From Comamonadaceae bacterium (GTDB lineage: Bacteria > Pseudomonadota > Gammaproteobacteria > Burkholderiales > Burkholderiaceae_C), in assembly GCA_947447975.1 (NCBI GenBank), contig CANFLU010000008.1, positions 29,026 to 93,025 of the forward strand: a stretch of DNA of 64,000 nt, read 5' to 3'. Positions 32,017-39,971 of this stretch are shown here, in pieces. Numbering within the stretch: position 1 is the first letter of the stretch; the number at the start of each line of letters is the position of its first letter. The translations under genes were made by a program, and so were the position numbers. The notes under the pieces were generated by a model, which did not search any database, had not been told where the DNA came from, and saw nothing but the letters and a program-made list of their open reading frames with translations.

Positions 32017-34095
32017 TCAGTTTTTGGCGGGCAGCGCTGGCAGCAGCGGGCCTTCGTTGATCGGCGTGGTCTGGCTGGGCGCCGGTTGCGCCTCTTTCAT
32101 ACCGCCGAGCATTTGCTCATAGCGCTCCATGGACAGGCGGTCGCTGGACGCGGCATCTCGCACCACCACCGGCCGCAAAAACACCATCAAGTTCGATTTT
32201 TTTCGGGTGCGCGAATTGCTCTTGAACAAGCTGCCAAAGAACGGTAAATCGCCCAGGCCCGGAATCTTGTCGTTGTTGCCGGTGAAGTTATCCTGCAACA
32301 AGCCACCGAGCACCACTACCGAGCCGTCATCAACCAATACATTCGATTCGATGGTGCGCTTGTTGGTGGTAGGCCCGTTCGCGCTGGATGCGGAGCTGCT
32401 ATCGACGGCCGAGACCTCTTGGTAAATGGTGAGCTTGACGGTGCCGTTAGCGCTGATTTGCGGCTTGACTTTGAGCGTCAAACCGACGTCTTTGCGTTCA
32501 ATGGTTTGGAAAGGATTGACTGCGCCATTGCCGGTGCCGGTATTGGTGAACTGGCCGGTGACGAAGGGCACGTTTTGCGCGATCACGATCTTGGCTTCTT
32601 CATTGTCCAAGGTGAGCAAATTAGGTGTGGACAGCACATTGCCCGAACCCGAGCTCTCCAGAAAACGCGCCAGCGCGCCCAGAACGTATTTGCCGTCGTA
32701 TTGCGTGGCGATACCCAGGTTCAAACCCGGCTTGGGCAGTGCCGTACCCGCCGCAGCGCCCGCCGCCAAACTAATGAGATTGGCGCCGCCCGAGCCAAAG
32801 TTGGTGCCCAGCACGCCCACGGTGCCATCGCCCACCTTGCCCAATACGCCCTGCCACTGCACGCCAAAGTCGGCCGCTTTATCGGAGCTGACTTCGGCAA
32901 TCAGGCTTTCGATAAACACCTGGGCGCGGCGTCCGTCCAGCATGTCAATCACTTCGCGTAACTGGCGGTACTGCGGGTCCGGCGCGGTGATGATGAGCGA
33001 GTTGGTGGCCACATCGGCCTGCACCTGACCTCCTGTAGTGGCCGCCGAGGGGCCACCTGCACCGGGTGCTGCGCCCCCGCCCCCAGGCGCAGTTTGTGCA
33101 CCGGCGCTGCCCGCGCTCATGGCGGCACGCAGGGTCGCAGCCAGCTTGGTGGCATCGGCATTCTTGAGACTGACGACCCGCAAAATACCGGCCTCGCCAT
33201 TGCCCTGGTTGGACGCGCGATCGAGCTTTTCGACCAAGGATTTGATTTGCGCCATGCGCGCGCTGTTGGCTGCACGCACCAGCAGCGCATTGCTGCGCGC
33301 CTCGGCAATCACCGTGGTCTTGAAGCCGCCATCGGCCGCCGCACCCGGCGCTGCCCCTGCCACGCCGCCAGACTCTAGCAAGCGCGTGACCAAAGGCGCC
33401 ACATCCACCGCGATGGCGTTCTTCAGTTCAATCACTTCCACCTCGGTGGCGTTGCTGACATCGAGCGCCGCGATGATGCGCGCGATGCGGCGCAAATTGT
33501 CCGCGTAGTCGGTAATGACCAGGGAGTTATTCACCGGGTTGGCGTTGATGGTGTTGTTGGGGCTAATGAGCGGGCGCAGTATGGTCACCAAGTTGTTGGC
33601 TGACTCAAAATTGAGCTTGAATATCTGCGTGCTGATTTGCGCGCCAGGCGCGCCCTTAGGCGCGCTCTCATTGGTTTCTACCGCAGCGCTTTGCAACTTG
33701 GCGTCGGCCTCGGGCACTACCTTGAACAAGCCTGCCGACTCCACCATGGTGTAACCCTGCATACGCAAGCTGGTCAGGAACTGCGCCATGGCCACTTGCG
33801 GGCTGACCGATTTTTCACTCACCAAATTGATCTGGCCTTTGACACGGGGATCGACCACCACGTTCATACCTGAAATCACGCCCATGGTGCGGGCCACGGC
33901 CTCGATATCGGCCGCATTGAAATTGAGGGTGATGTGATCGCCGCGTTTGTAGGTCGCATCCGGCTTGGCCGCGGCAGATGCAGCCGAAGCCGGGGCCACG
34001 CTTTGCGCATACGCTGGCACCAGGCATGCGCAGCACAGCAGCAGGCCCAGGGCCGCTGAAAGACCGGACGTTTTGAAATGCGCAAATACTGTCAT
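32017..34095 (-). CDS. gspD: type II secretion outer-membrane secretin GspD
   Basis: A protein of 692 residues with a signal peptide (to A-Y-A-Q, ~31). An N0 domain (~50-130) and N1-N3 ring domains, with a Gly/Ala/Pro-rich loop inside N3 (~325-355), are followed by the secretin barrel domain (~450-640) with the V-P-x-L-G-x-I/L-P-x-x-G-x-L-F-like motif (here I-P-G-L-G-D-L-P-F-F-G-S-L-F-K). It forms the exit channel. No separate pilotin gene is evident here. The gene follows gspN by six bases. Confidence 0.96.
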   Translation of the reverse strand: MTVFAHFKTSGLSAALGLLLCCACLVPAYAQSVAPASAASAAAKPDATYKRGDHITLNFNAADIEAVARTMGVISGMNVVVDPRVKGQINLVSEKSVSPQVAMAQFLTSLRMQGYTMVESAGLFKVVPEADAKLQSAAVETNESAPKGAPGAQISTQIFKLNFESANNLVTILRPLISPNNTINANPVNNSLVITDYADNLRRIARIIAALDVSNATEVEVIELKNAIAVDVAPLVTRLLESGGVAGAAPGAAADGGFKTTVIAEARSNALLVRAANSARMAQIKSLVEKLDRASNQGNGEAGILRVVSLKNADATKLAATLRAAMSAGSAGAQTAPGGGGAAPGAGGPSAATTGGQVQADVATNSLIITAPDPQYRQLREVIDMLDGRRAQVFIESLIAEVSSDKAADFGVQWQGVLGKVGDGTVGVLGTNFGSGGANLISLAAGAAAGTALPKPGLNLGIATQYDGKYVLGALARFLESSGSGNVLSTPNLLTLDNEEAKIVIAQNVPFVTGQFTNTGTGNGAVNPFQTIERKDVGLTLKVKPQISANGTVKLTIYQEVSAVDSSSASSANGPTTNKRTIESNVLVDDGSVVVLGGLLQDNFTGNNDKIPGLGDLPFFGSLFKSNSRTRKKSNLMVFLRPVVVRDAASSDRLSMERYEQMLGGMKEAQPAPSQTTPINEGPLLPALPAKN

Positions 34096-34101
34096 GAAAT
34101 T

Positions 34102-34908
34102 TCAACCCAGTTTGATAATCGAACGCGCACCTTTGCGCTGCCCAATGATGTTCAGGAGATTGGCCAGCGCCTCCTCGCGGTCGGGCGCGGCACTGGCCTC
34201 GCCCTCAAAACGCCATCGGCCACCGGACCACTGGCCGCTGCCTTGCAATTGCAAACCGCCGCGCAGCGTGCTCAATTCCAAGGGCGAGGACGAGCCGTCC
34301 TGCAAACGCAAGCGGTAGCTGCCCATGGGCCGCAACGTAGACAGGCGTGAGGCCATGTCCAGCGCGTCAATTTGCAACGCCCCTTGCCACGTCCAGCGCC
34401 CGGCCGCCCATTGCACCACAAAGGCCGTGCTTTGCAGGAGTAACTGGCCTTCGGGGCGGATGGTATTCCAGGGCGTGCCCAAACCCGCCAGCCATTGCGC
34501 AGACCAATGCGACTGGCGGTCTGCCAGTTGCAAGCGTGCGCCACTCCAAGACGGCAAGATATGGACTTGCAAACCTTCGGGGGTGCAGCAATCCGCATGC
34601 AGCTCCAGGTCCAAGGCTCCCAGGGCCGGCAACAAGCGCCAATGCAGTCTGCCAGGCAAGACGCTGACATCCTTGCTGCCTTGCCCGCCGTGCAAGCTGA
34701 GCTGACCCGAGCCCGCCCAGACAGTGCCTTGCGCATCCGACAGCCGCACGCGTCCTTCGCTGGCATGCTCCACTTGCACCGCCAGCCAGCGCGCCGGTGC
34801 AAACAAGAGCAGCGCCAGACACAGGCCGGCCAGGCATCCGGCTACCGTCCAAGTCCACGGAGCCTGGTGGCCCGGGGCAGCGACGAATGCGGAAGGTGTG
34901 TGTGCCAT
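34102..34908 (-). CDS. gspN: type II secretion protein GspN
   Basis: A protein of 268 residues with a single N-terminal membrane helix (~17-40) and a beta-rich periplasmic domain. GspN is a non-essential inner-membrane component in some type II systems. Recognition rests on size, topology, weak motifs (V-W-A-G-S-G-Q-L; L-R-P-M-G-S-Y-R-L) and position between gspM and gspD, the usual place in Burkholderiales. Confidence 0.8.
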   Translation of the reverse strand: MAHTPSAFVAAPGHQAPWTWTVAGCLAGLCLALLLFAPARWLAVQVEHASEGRVRLSDAQGTVWAGSGQLSLHGGQGSKDVSVLPGRLHWRLLPALGALDLELHADCCTPEGLQVHILPSWSGARLQLADRQSHWSAQWLAGLGTPWNTIRPEGQLLLQSTAFVVQWAAGRWTWQGALQIDALDMASRLSTLRPMGSYRLRLQDGSSSPLELSTLRGGLQLQGSGQWSGGRWRFEGEASAAPDREEALANLLNIIGQRKGARSIIKLG

Positions 34909-34924
34909 GGTGCTGCGCGGTTCT

Positions 34925-35416
34925 TCAGGGTGCGCCTGGCGCAGGCAGTATCAAAACCAGGGTCCCTGACCACAAACCTGCGGCCTGAGAGAAGTGCATT
35001 TCCAGGGTGCTGGTGTGTGCCATCAGGCGCGCCTGCTCCAGATAGTGCGCCAGCGCATCGGGCCGTGCGTCTTTGAAGCTGATGGTGGCACGCTCGGCCA
35101 GCACCACCATGCGCGCATTTTTGTCCAAGCCACTCAAGGCATTTTGCAACACCGCTTTGGCATCGACCGATGCGGCCGGTGCCTGGGCGCGCAAGGCCTG
35201 CGCCTGTGCCTGTAATTGCACAACTTGTTCGTACTGGGCGCGCACTACCGGCGCTTGGGTACGCGCCGTATGGATGCCCACCCAGGCCGGACGCAGCGCG
35301 ATAAACCACAGCGCCGCCAGCAGCAAAACACTGATTGCCATGCGCACCAAGGTTTGCTCGCGCGCACTGGCTTGCGACCATCGAGCTTGCCACGCATTGC
35401 GCAGTGCGTGCATCAT
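34925..35416 (-). CDS. gspM: type II secretion protein GspM
   Basis: A protein of 163 residues with a short cytoplasmic N-terminus, one membrane helix (~24-45) and a periplasmic ferredoxin-like domain. The A-S-A-R-E-Q-T-L-V-R segment before the helix is typical of GspM, which binds GspL to form the inner-membrane assembly platform. Starts in an ATGA overlap with gspL. Confidence 0.87.
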   Translation of the reverse strand: MMHALRNAWQARWSQASAREQTLVRMAISVLLLAALWFIALRPAWVGIHTARTQAPVVRAQYEQVVQLQAQAQALRAQAPAASVDAKAVLQNALSGLDKNARMVVLAERATISFKDARPDALAHYLEQARLMAHTSTLEMHFSQAAGLWSGTLVLILPAPGAP

Positions 35417-36645
35417 GGCGCGCCCTTTGCGCGCATCGTCAAGCTCGCGCCTTGGGCCTGCAACTGGTAACCGCGCGCCTGCATGGCGCGGGTCAATTCG
35501 GCCAATGCGTCTTTGCTCAGTGGCAAGCCTTCGATCTTGAGTTCAGCACCCTGGTAGTGCACAGACGTGGGCACCGCCGGGAAGCTGGCCGTTTGCAGCA
35601 GCACACTGAGCATGACCTCTGCATCGTCTTGCGCCACCTGCCCGCTGCGCTGGCGCAGCTGATCGACTTCACGCTGCATTTGCACAGGTGCGTCCACGAC
35701 CACTTGCACCTTGGGAAAAGTGCTGGTGAAAGCCGCTTGCATGGCACGGCGCTCTTGGTTTACCGCAGCTTGCTGCTGGTAGGCATACAAATTGAGGCCG
35801 AGTACCTGCACCAGCAACAAAGCCCAAAGGCCCCAGCGCACCGGGCGCCAACGCGCCGCGCTGTAAAACTGTTGCAAGCTCTGCGTGAAATGCCGAAAAC
35901 TGCGCCCGCCGCGCGAAGCGACGATGCCAAACTGCGCCAGGTCCCACGCGCCCTGGCTTGCCAGCCATGCACGCTGGGCCCCGGTTTGCAAAAACAGGGG
36001 GCGGCCCAAGAGCGCTTCGGCCTGGGTGGCTACTGCGGGTTCGGCGAACACGGGCAGGTCTTCAGCGGGTTGAAGTGCCGCTAATGCCGCGGCCTGAAGC
36101 GGCCAACGCGTCAGGCCCGTGGTGCTGCTGTGCACCCACTGCGGGCCTTGTGCGCTGTCCACGGCGTAGAGTTGGGCACTTGCGCGCGCAGCACCATCAC
36201 CCAAGGCAGACGGTGCCAATTCGGGCACCAAGGCGGAGATAAAGAAACCGGCCTGCTCCACTTCACGCACACTGTCTAGCAACCAGGCTTTGTCACATGC
36301 GGCCAACCACACCGGGCTTTGGGTGGGAAGCGGCGATTGCAAAGCCAAATGCAGATCAGCCACATCGTCGAGTAACTGGTCTTCCACCAGGCCTTCGAGC
36401 ACCGCACGCAAGCGTGCGGTGCGGGCAGCGCCCGGGGGTAATTGCACTTGGTGCCATGAAACACGTTCAAGCGGCAGCACCAGTACTACTTGCGTTACCT
36501 GCGCAGCGCGGGCGCTCGCGGGTAGCAGCGACCACGGCGCGCTGGACTGTGTATCTAGCGCCGAACCGTCGCGGCTGATCACATAGTCAAGCTGGGTAGC
36601 AGACCGGAGTGCTTGCGCGGGTAAGGTAATGATCAGTAGGGCCAT
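35413..36645 (-). CDS. gspL: type II secretion protein GspL
   Basis: A protein of ~410 residues with a cytoplasmic actin-like domain (~1-245) containing the L-P-L-E-R-V-S-W-H/Q pattern that contacts GspE. A single membrane helix (~265-290) and a periplasmic ferredoxin-like domain with GspM follow. The ATG at 36645 gives the usual M-A-L-L-I-I-T start; an upstream in-frame ATG at 36690 would add 15 residues. No strong ribosome site decides between them. Confidence 0.88.
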   Translation of the reverse strand: MALLIITLPAQALRSATQLDYVISRDGSALDTQSSAPWSLLPASARAAQVTQVVLVLPLERVSWHQVQLPPGAARTARLRAVLEGLVEDQLLDDVADLHLALQSPLPTQSPVWLAACDKAWLLDSVREVEQAGFFISALVPELAPSALGDGAARASAQLYAVDSAQGPQWVHSSTTGLTRWPLQAAALAALQPAEDLPVFAEPAVATQAEALLGRPLFLQTGAQRAWLASQGAWDLAQFGIVASRGGRSFRHFTQSLQQFYSAARWRPVRWGLWALLLVQVLGLNLYAYQQQAAVNQERRAMQAAFTSTFPKVQVVVDAPVQMQREVDQLRQRSGQVAQDDAEVMLSVLLQTASFPAVPTSVHYQGAELKIEGLPLSKDALAELTRAMQARGYQLQAQGASLTMRAKGAP

Positions 36646-36704
36646 GGCTTCAATCGCTGCTTTCATTGTAGGCGGCGGGCCTTTGCGCACGGGGCTTACG
36701 CATG

Positions 36705-37685
36705 CTAGAGCCTTGCGGGGGAAGACGCCGGAGCCACGGTGCGTTCGCGCCTGAGAATGCGTACGCGCTGACCGTCACGCTGCGTGAGTGCAATGTCATG
36801 TACCGGTTGGCCGTCAAGCTCCAGCGTGCCGCGCAATTCGAAAAACTTGGTTTGCGTGGCTAAGGCCTCCGTATCCAGCAACTTCGCCGCAATGCCTGCC
36901 GATTGCGCAAAGTCGTCCAAGCTTTCCCATGGTTTATTGCTGCGTTTTTGGAGCAACTGCTGGGCCGAGGCCGCGTCCAGGCCAGGCACAACAGCACGCA
37001 ACACCATGTCGGAGGCGGTGTTGACATTGACCTTGGTGGTTTCGGGCAGCATGGCCACATAAGGGCGCAGCTGCGCAATGGTGCTGTTACTCAGGCCCAG
37101 CCAGGCCAGTTGGTCCAGCGTTTGCGGTACCAGCGGCGCTTGCACAAGCACGCCCACCGGCGCATTGGCGGCCTGCTGCGCACTGACCATGCCGTTTAGC
37201 AGCAGTGTCAGTTCCTGATTAGGCAGGTTCAGCAGAGTGAACAAGCGGGCAAACTGCGCTGCGGTAGGCGCATGCACTTTCTCGCCCACCAACAGGTTGC
37301 GCAGATTCAGACGCGATTGCAAGTCCAGCATCTGACCCGAAAGCAGCGCGCTGCTGGTCTGTTCGGCCAGAACGGCATCGCCGCGGTCGACCGCTAAAAA
37401 AGTAGACAGCCGCGCCGCTTCCAGCGGCATGGACCAGGGCTCGGTCAGATTGTCCGAGCCGCCTTTACGACCGTCTTCCGCCAATATCAGGCGCGCCCAG
37501 TCGAGCGCCCCTTGCAGTATCCAGCCCGACTGCGCGCGGCTGCGCTCAGCGCTCTCGATTTCGACAGCACGCCATTGCTGCCACAGCGCGGCCGAGGCCA
37601 AGGTTGCCACCAAGACCACAACCAGCATGGCCATCAACAGCGCCGCACCGCCTTGGCGCTTGGGCTCTGGCGTGCGCGGCATCAA
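36705..37685 (-). CDS. gspK: type II secretion minor pseudopilin GspK
   Basis: A protein of 326 residues. The leader ends Q-G-G-A-A-L-L-M-A-M-L-V-V-V-L-V, a prepilin peptidase site with the small-residue variant typical of GspK (no Glu at +5). The large alpha-helical insertion domain with helix-hairpin-helix-like repeats (V-N-V-N-T-A-S) places it as the tip-capping pseudopilin. Starts in an ATGA overlap with gspJ. Confidence 0.92.
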   Translation of the reverse strand: MMPRTPEPKRQGGAALLMAMLVVVLVATLASAALWQQWRAVEIESAERSRAQSGWILQGALDWARLILAEDGRKGGSDNLTEPWSMPLEAARLSTFLAVDRGDAVLAEQTSSALLSGQMLDLQSRLNLRNLLVGEKVHAPTAAQFARLFTLLNLPNQELTLLLNGMVSAQQAANAPVGVLVQAPLVPQTLDQLAWLGLSNSTIAQLRPYVAMLPETTKVNVNTASDMVLRAVVPGLDAASAQQLLQKRSNKPWESLDDFAQSAGIAAKLLDTEALATQTKFFELRGTLELDGQPVHDIALTQRDGQRVRILRRERTVAPASSPARL

Positions 37686-38458
37686 GAGCCCCCCAATCCG
37701 GAGCGCGACCAGTCGCGCGTGATCGTGCCGCTGACCGCACCGCCTTCCGGCAAGGTCAGCACCAGCCGGACCCCCTCGGGCAAGGCTTCGGTTTTGGTTT
37801 GCGCCTGGGGCGTGGCGGTTACGGGCTCTTGCTTGACCGTTTCCGTGACCGCGCCACTTGCGCCGCTGGCCGGCGCGGCGGCCGTGGCGCTAAGCTGATC
37901 GGCGCTGGAAAGCGGGTTGGTCCAGGCGCCGCCACGGAAATACACAATCTGCCAGCTGCTCATGGGCGCGATCACGACCTCGCGCAGGCGCTCGGCATCG
38001 CCTGGGTTTTGCGCCCACAAAGCAGCCTGGCTCCAGGCAGCTACCAATTGGACGCGGTTGGTCAGCGGCGGCGAGGACCAGCGCAGCCACACATTGCCTT
38101 GCGCCCGCTGGCCCTGTGCCCAGGCCACCACGTACAAGCCCTCGCCGGCGCTTTGGCTGCCCCTGCGCAGCAGGCGCAAGGCCCGGCCGTCCCAGTCCAG
38201 ACTGCTCTGGCCCGGCTGGGTTTCTAGGGCCTGCAGGTCTGCCGTCCATTGGGCCAGGCCGTTTTGCAAACTCAGCACTTCTTGGGAATGGAGCGCCAGG
38301 CTGTTTTGGTTGCGTTGTATGGCGTCAAAGCCGCGCCAGCTCAGGGCCGCCATCAAGGCCATGAGCGCCAGCGCCACCAATAATTCAATCAGCGTGAAGC
38401 CGTGCTGGGGCCGCGTTGGCGGCGACGCATGGGTTCTGGGCGGGTAGTGGCAATACAT
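37682..38458 (-). CDS. gspJ: type II secretion minor pseudopilin GspJ
   Basis: A protein of 258 residues with the prepilin signal H-G-F-T-L-I-E-L-L-V-A-L-A (~19-31) and a following hydrophobic helix. W-R-G-F-D-A-I-Q and Q-W-x-x-D-L are typical of GspJ. An Ala/Thr-rich insertion (~205-235) near the C-terminus is not usual and looks low-complexity. Begins one base after gspI. Confidence 0.92.
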   Translation of the reverse strand: MYCHYPPRTHASPPTRPQHGFTLIELLVALALMALMAALSWRGFDAIQRNQNSLALHSQEVLSLQNGLAQWTADLQALETQPGQSSLDWDGRALRLLRRGSQSAGEGLYVVAWAQGQRAQGNVWLRWSSPPLTNRVQLVAAWSQAALWAQNPGDAERLREVVIAPMSSWQIVYFRGGAWTNPLSSADQLSATAAAPASGASGAVTETVKQEPVTATPQAQTKTEALPEGVRLVLTLPEGGAVSGTITRDWSRSGLGGS

Positions 38459-38459
38459 A

Positions 38460-38840
38460 TCAGTTGCGTCCCACGATAGTGGTCAGACGCAGCACCGGCT
38501 CGGTGGTATTGCGCACCAGTGCGTCGACGCGCACGAAATTGGGGTTGGGCGTGGGCTGCACGTCCAGAACTACGGTATAGGTCTGCGTGCCTTGCTGGCA
38601 TGCGCGGCTGCTTTGGCCTACACCGGGCATTTGGCGCGACAAGTGCATTTGGTGCAACACGTTTTCTGCGCACATCTGACCAAGCAGCACATCGGTCTGG
38701 CGCTGCGCATGCAGGGTTAATGCGCCGCTGGCTTTCATGCCGGCCATCAATGCCACGGCCACAATGGTCAGCGCCACCAGCACTTCGATCAAGGTGAAGC
38801 CGCGGCTTGGGCGCATGGGCGCTTTGTGGCCATACCTCAT
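38460..38840 (-). CDS. gspI: type II secretion minor pseudopilin GspI
   Basis: A protein of 126 residues with the prepilin site R-G-F-T-L-I-E-V-L-V-A-L-T-I-V (~13-27) and the downstream Q-x-x-A-x-L-L/C-A-E-N-V-L-H-Q segment typical of GspI. It nucleates the pseudopilus tip with GspJ and GspK. Starts in an ATGA overlap with gspH. Confidence 0.92.
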   Translation of the reverse strand: MRYGHKAPMRPSRGFTLIEVLVALTIVAVALMAGMKASGALTLHAQRQTDVLLGQMCAENVLHQMHLSRQMPGVGQSSRACQQGTQTYTVVLDVQPTPNPNFVRVDALVRNTTEPVLRLTTIVGRN

Positions 38841-39394
38841 GGCGTGCGGCCCGCGTTGGCAGGGGCCACACCATTTGCCGGCACGACGGCAAAGGGACGC
38901 ACCCCGTCGGTGGCCACGCGCACCGGATTGCCCGGGGTCTGTCGCGATACCAGCAGCACCGACTGCGGCGTTAGCACCGGTTCCGGGCCCAGCGCCAGCG
39001 TTGCCAGGGTGTCCAGGTCGGCAGATTGCGTTACTGGCTTGTGTGGCAGCACGTCTAGCACGCGGGTATCCTCGCTGAGCCAGGGTTGCTCAGGCACGGG
39101 TTTATTCAAGCCTTCTAAGGCAAAGCCATTGCGGGTGGCACGCCAGCGCACCGCAGTGCCTTGCAAGCGGGACTGCGCACGCGCGTATTCCAGCAGGGCT
39201 GCCAGGCGCTGGCCTTCGCGCTCCAGGGCGATGCCCTGGGTATCGCGCAAGCTAATAGCCACCATGCCCGAGGCCAGCGCCACGATCAGCACCACCACCA
39301 TCAACTCGATCAGGGTGAAACCGCGCTGTAATGCAGCGCCCCCTAGACGGCGGACTAGGCGCCGCTCAGGGCTGCCAGCTGCCGATGTCCGCAT
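38837..39394 (-). CDS. gspH: type II secretion minor pseudopilin GspH
   Basis: A protein of 185 residues from the ATG at 39394 with prepilin site Q-R-G-F-T-L-I-E-L-M-V-V-V-L-I-V (~24-39) and the R-L-A-A-L-L-E-Y-A-R segment seen in GspH. The chosen start lies 28 bases inside the end of gspG; no GTG or TTG closer to the cleavage site is available. A longer frame to 39442 would extend the overlap further. The A-L-Q-R-G-F-T-L-I-E-L-M segment is nearly identical in gspG, suggesting past conversion of the leader. Confidence 0.88.
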   Translation of the reverse strand: MRTSAAGSPERRLVRRLGGAALQRGFTLIELMVVVLIVALASGMVAISLRDTQGIALEREGQRLAALLEYARAQSRLQGTAVRWRATRNGFALEGLNKPVPEQPWLSEDTRVLDVLPHKPVTQSADLDTLATLALGPEPVLTPQSVLLVSRQTPGNPVRVATDGVRPFAVVPANGVAPANAGRTP

Positions 39395-39809
39395 TCTTGC
39401 CCTCGCCGCCGGACTGACCGTCTGCGCCAAAGGACATGACATCGATTTCCGCCTTGATGCCGGGGTTCAGATAAACATAGGGTTTGCCCCAGGGGTCATT
39501 GGGCAATTGGTCCAGATTTTTTTTCCAATTCGGTGCTATCGGCTCGCCTGTGGGCTTGTTCACCAGGGCGGCCAGACCCTGCTCGGCGCTGGGGTAGCGA
39601 CCATTGTCCAGGCGGTACATCTTGAGCGCCTGCATCAGATTGCTGATATCGGCCTTCGCAGCCGTCACCTTGGCATCGTCCGCCCTGTCGAGCACATTGG
39701 GAACGATCAAGGCGGCCAGCACGCCGATGATGAGCAGCACCACCATCAGCTCGATCAGGGTGAAGCCGCGTTGCAGCGCTGCGGTCAAGGGACGTGTGGG
39801 CTTAGGCAT
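39366..39809 (-). CDS. gspG: type II secretion major pseudopilin GspG
   Basis: A protein of 147 residues with cleavage site Q-R-G-F-T-L-I-E-L-M-V-V-L-L-I-I-G-V-L-A-A (~14-34). The C-terminal part has the GspG signature: Y-R-L-D-N-G-R-Y-P-S-A-E-Q-G-L-A-A-L, then D-P-W-G-K-P-Y-V-Y and S-F-G-A-D-G-Q-x-G-G-E-G with calcium-binding acidic residues. It is the first gene of the minus-strand operon. The 108 bases upstream show no copy of the glucan-locus operator. Confidence 0.96.
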   Translation of the reverse strand: MPKPTRPLTAALQRGFTLIELMVVLLIIGVLAALIVPNVLDRADDAKVTAAKADISNLMQALKMYRLDNGRYPSAEQGLAALVNKPTGEPIAPNWKKNLDQLPNDPWGKPYVYLNPGIKAEIDVMSFGADGQSGGEGKNADIGSWQP

Positions 39810-39917
39810 AGGCCGATGGTACGCAAAAAAGAGGCGATTTTGCCCGACATGGAAAAGTTGTATCCGAAGCGGCTTTTGCTTTTTAGCGGTGGGATGGGAT
39901 CAGGTCTGAAATGTACT

Positions 39918-39950
39918 GAAAAAAAAGAAGGGCACCGAAGTGCCCTCTTT
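39918..39950 (-). terminator. intrinsic terminator after the regulon lipoprotein
   Basis: A 7-base stem (AGGGCAC 39929-39935, GTGCCCT 39940-39946) with a 4-base loop. On the minus strand it has a TTCG tetraloop and is followed by TTC and then eight T (39926 down to 39919). It lies 22 bases after the stop of the lipoprotein gene at 39972 and insulates the gsp operon. Confidence 0.85.
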
Positions 39951-39971
39951 ATACTGTTGGAATTCAAAGAA

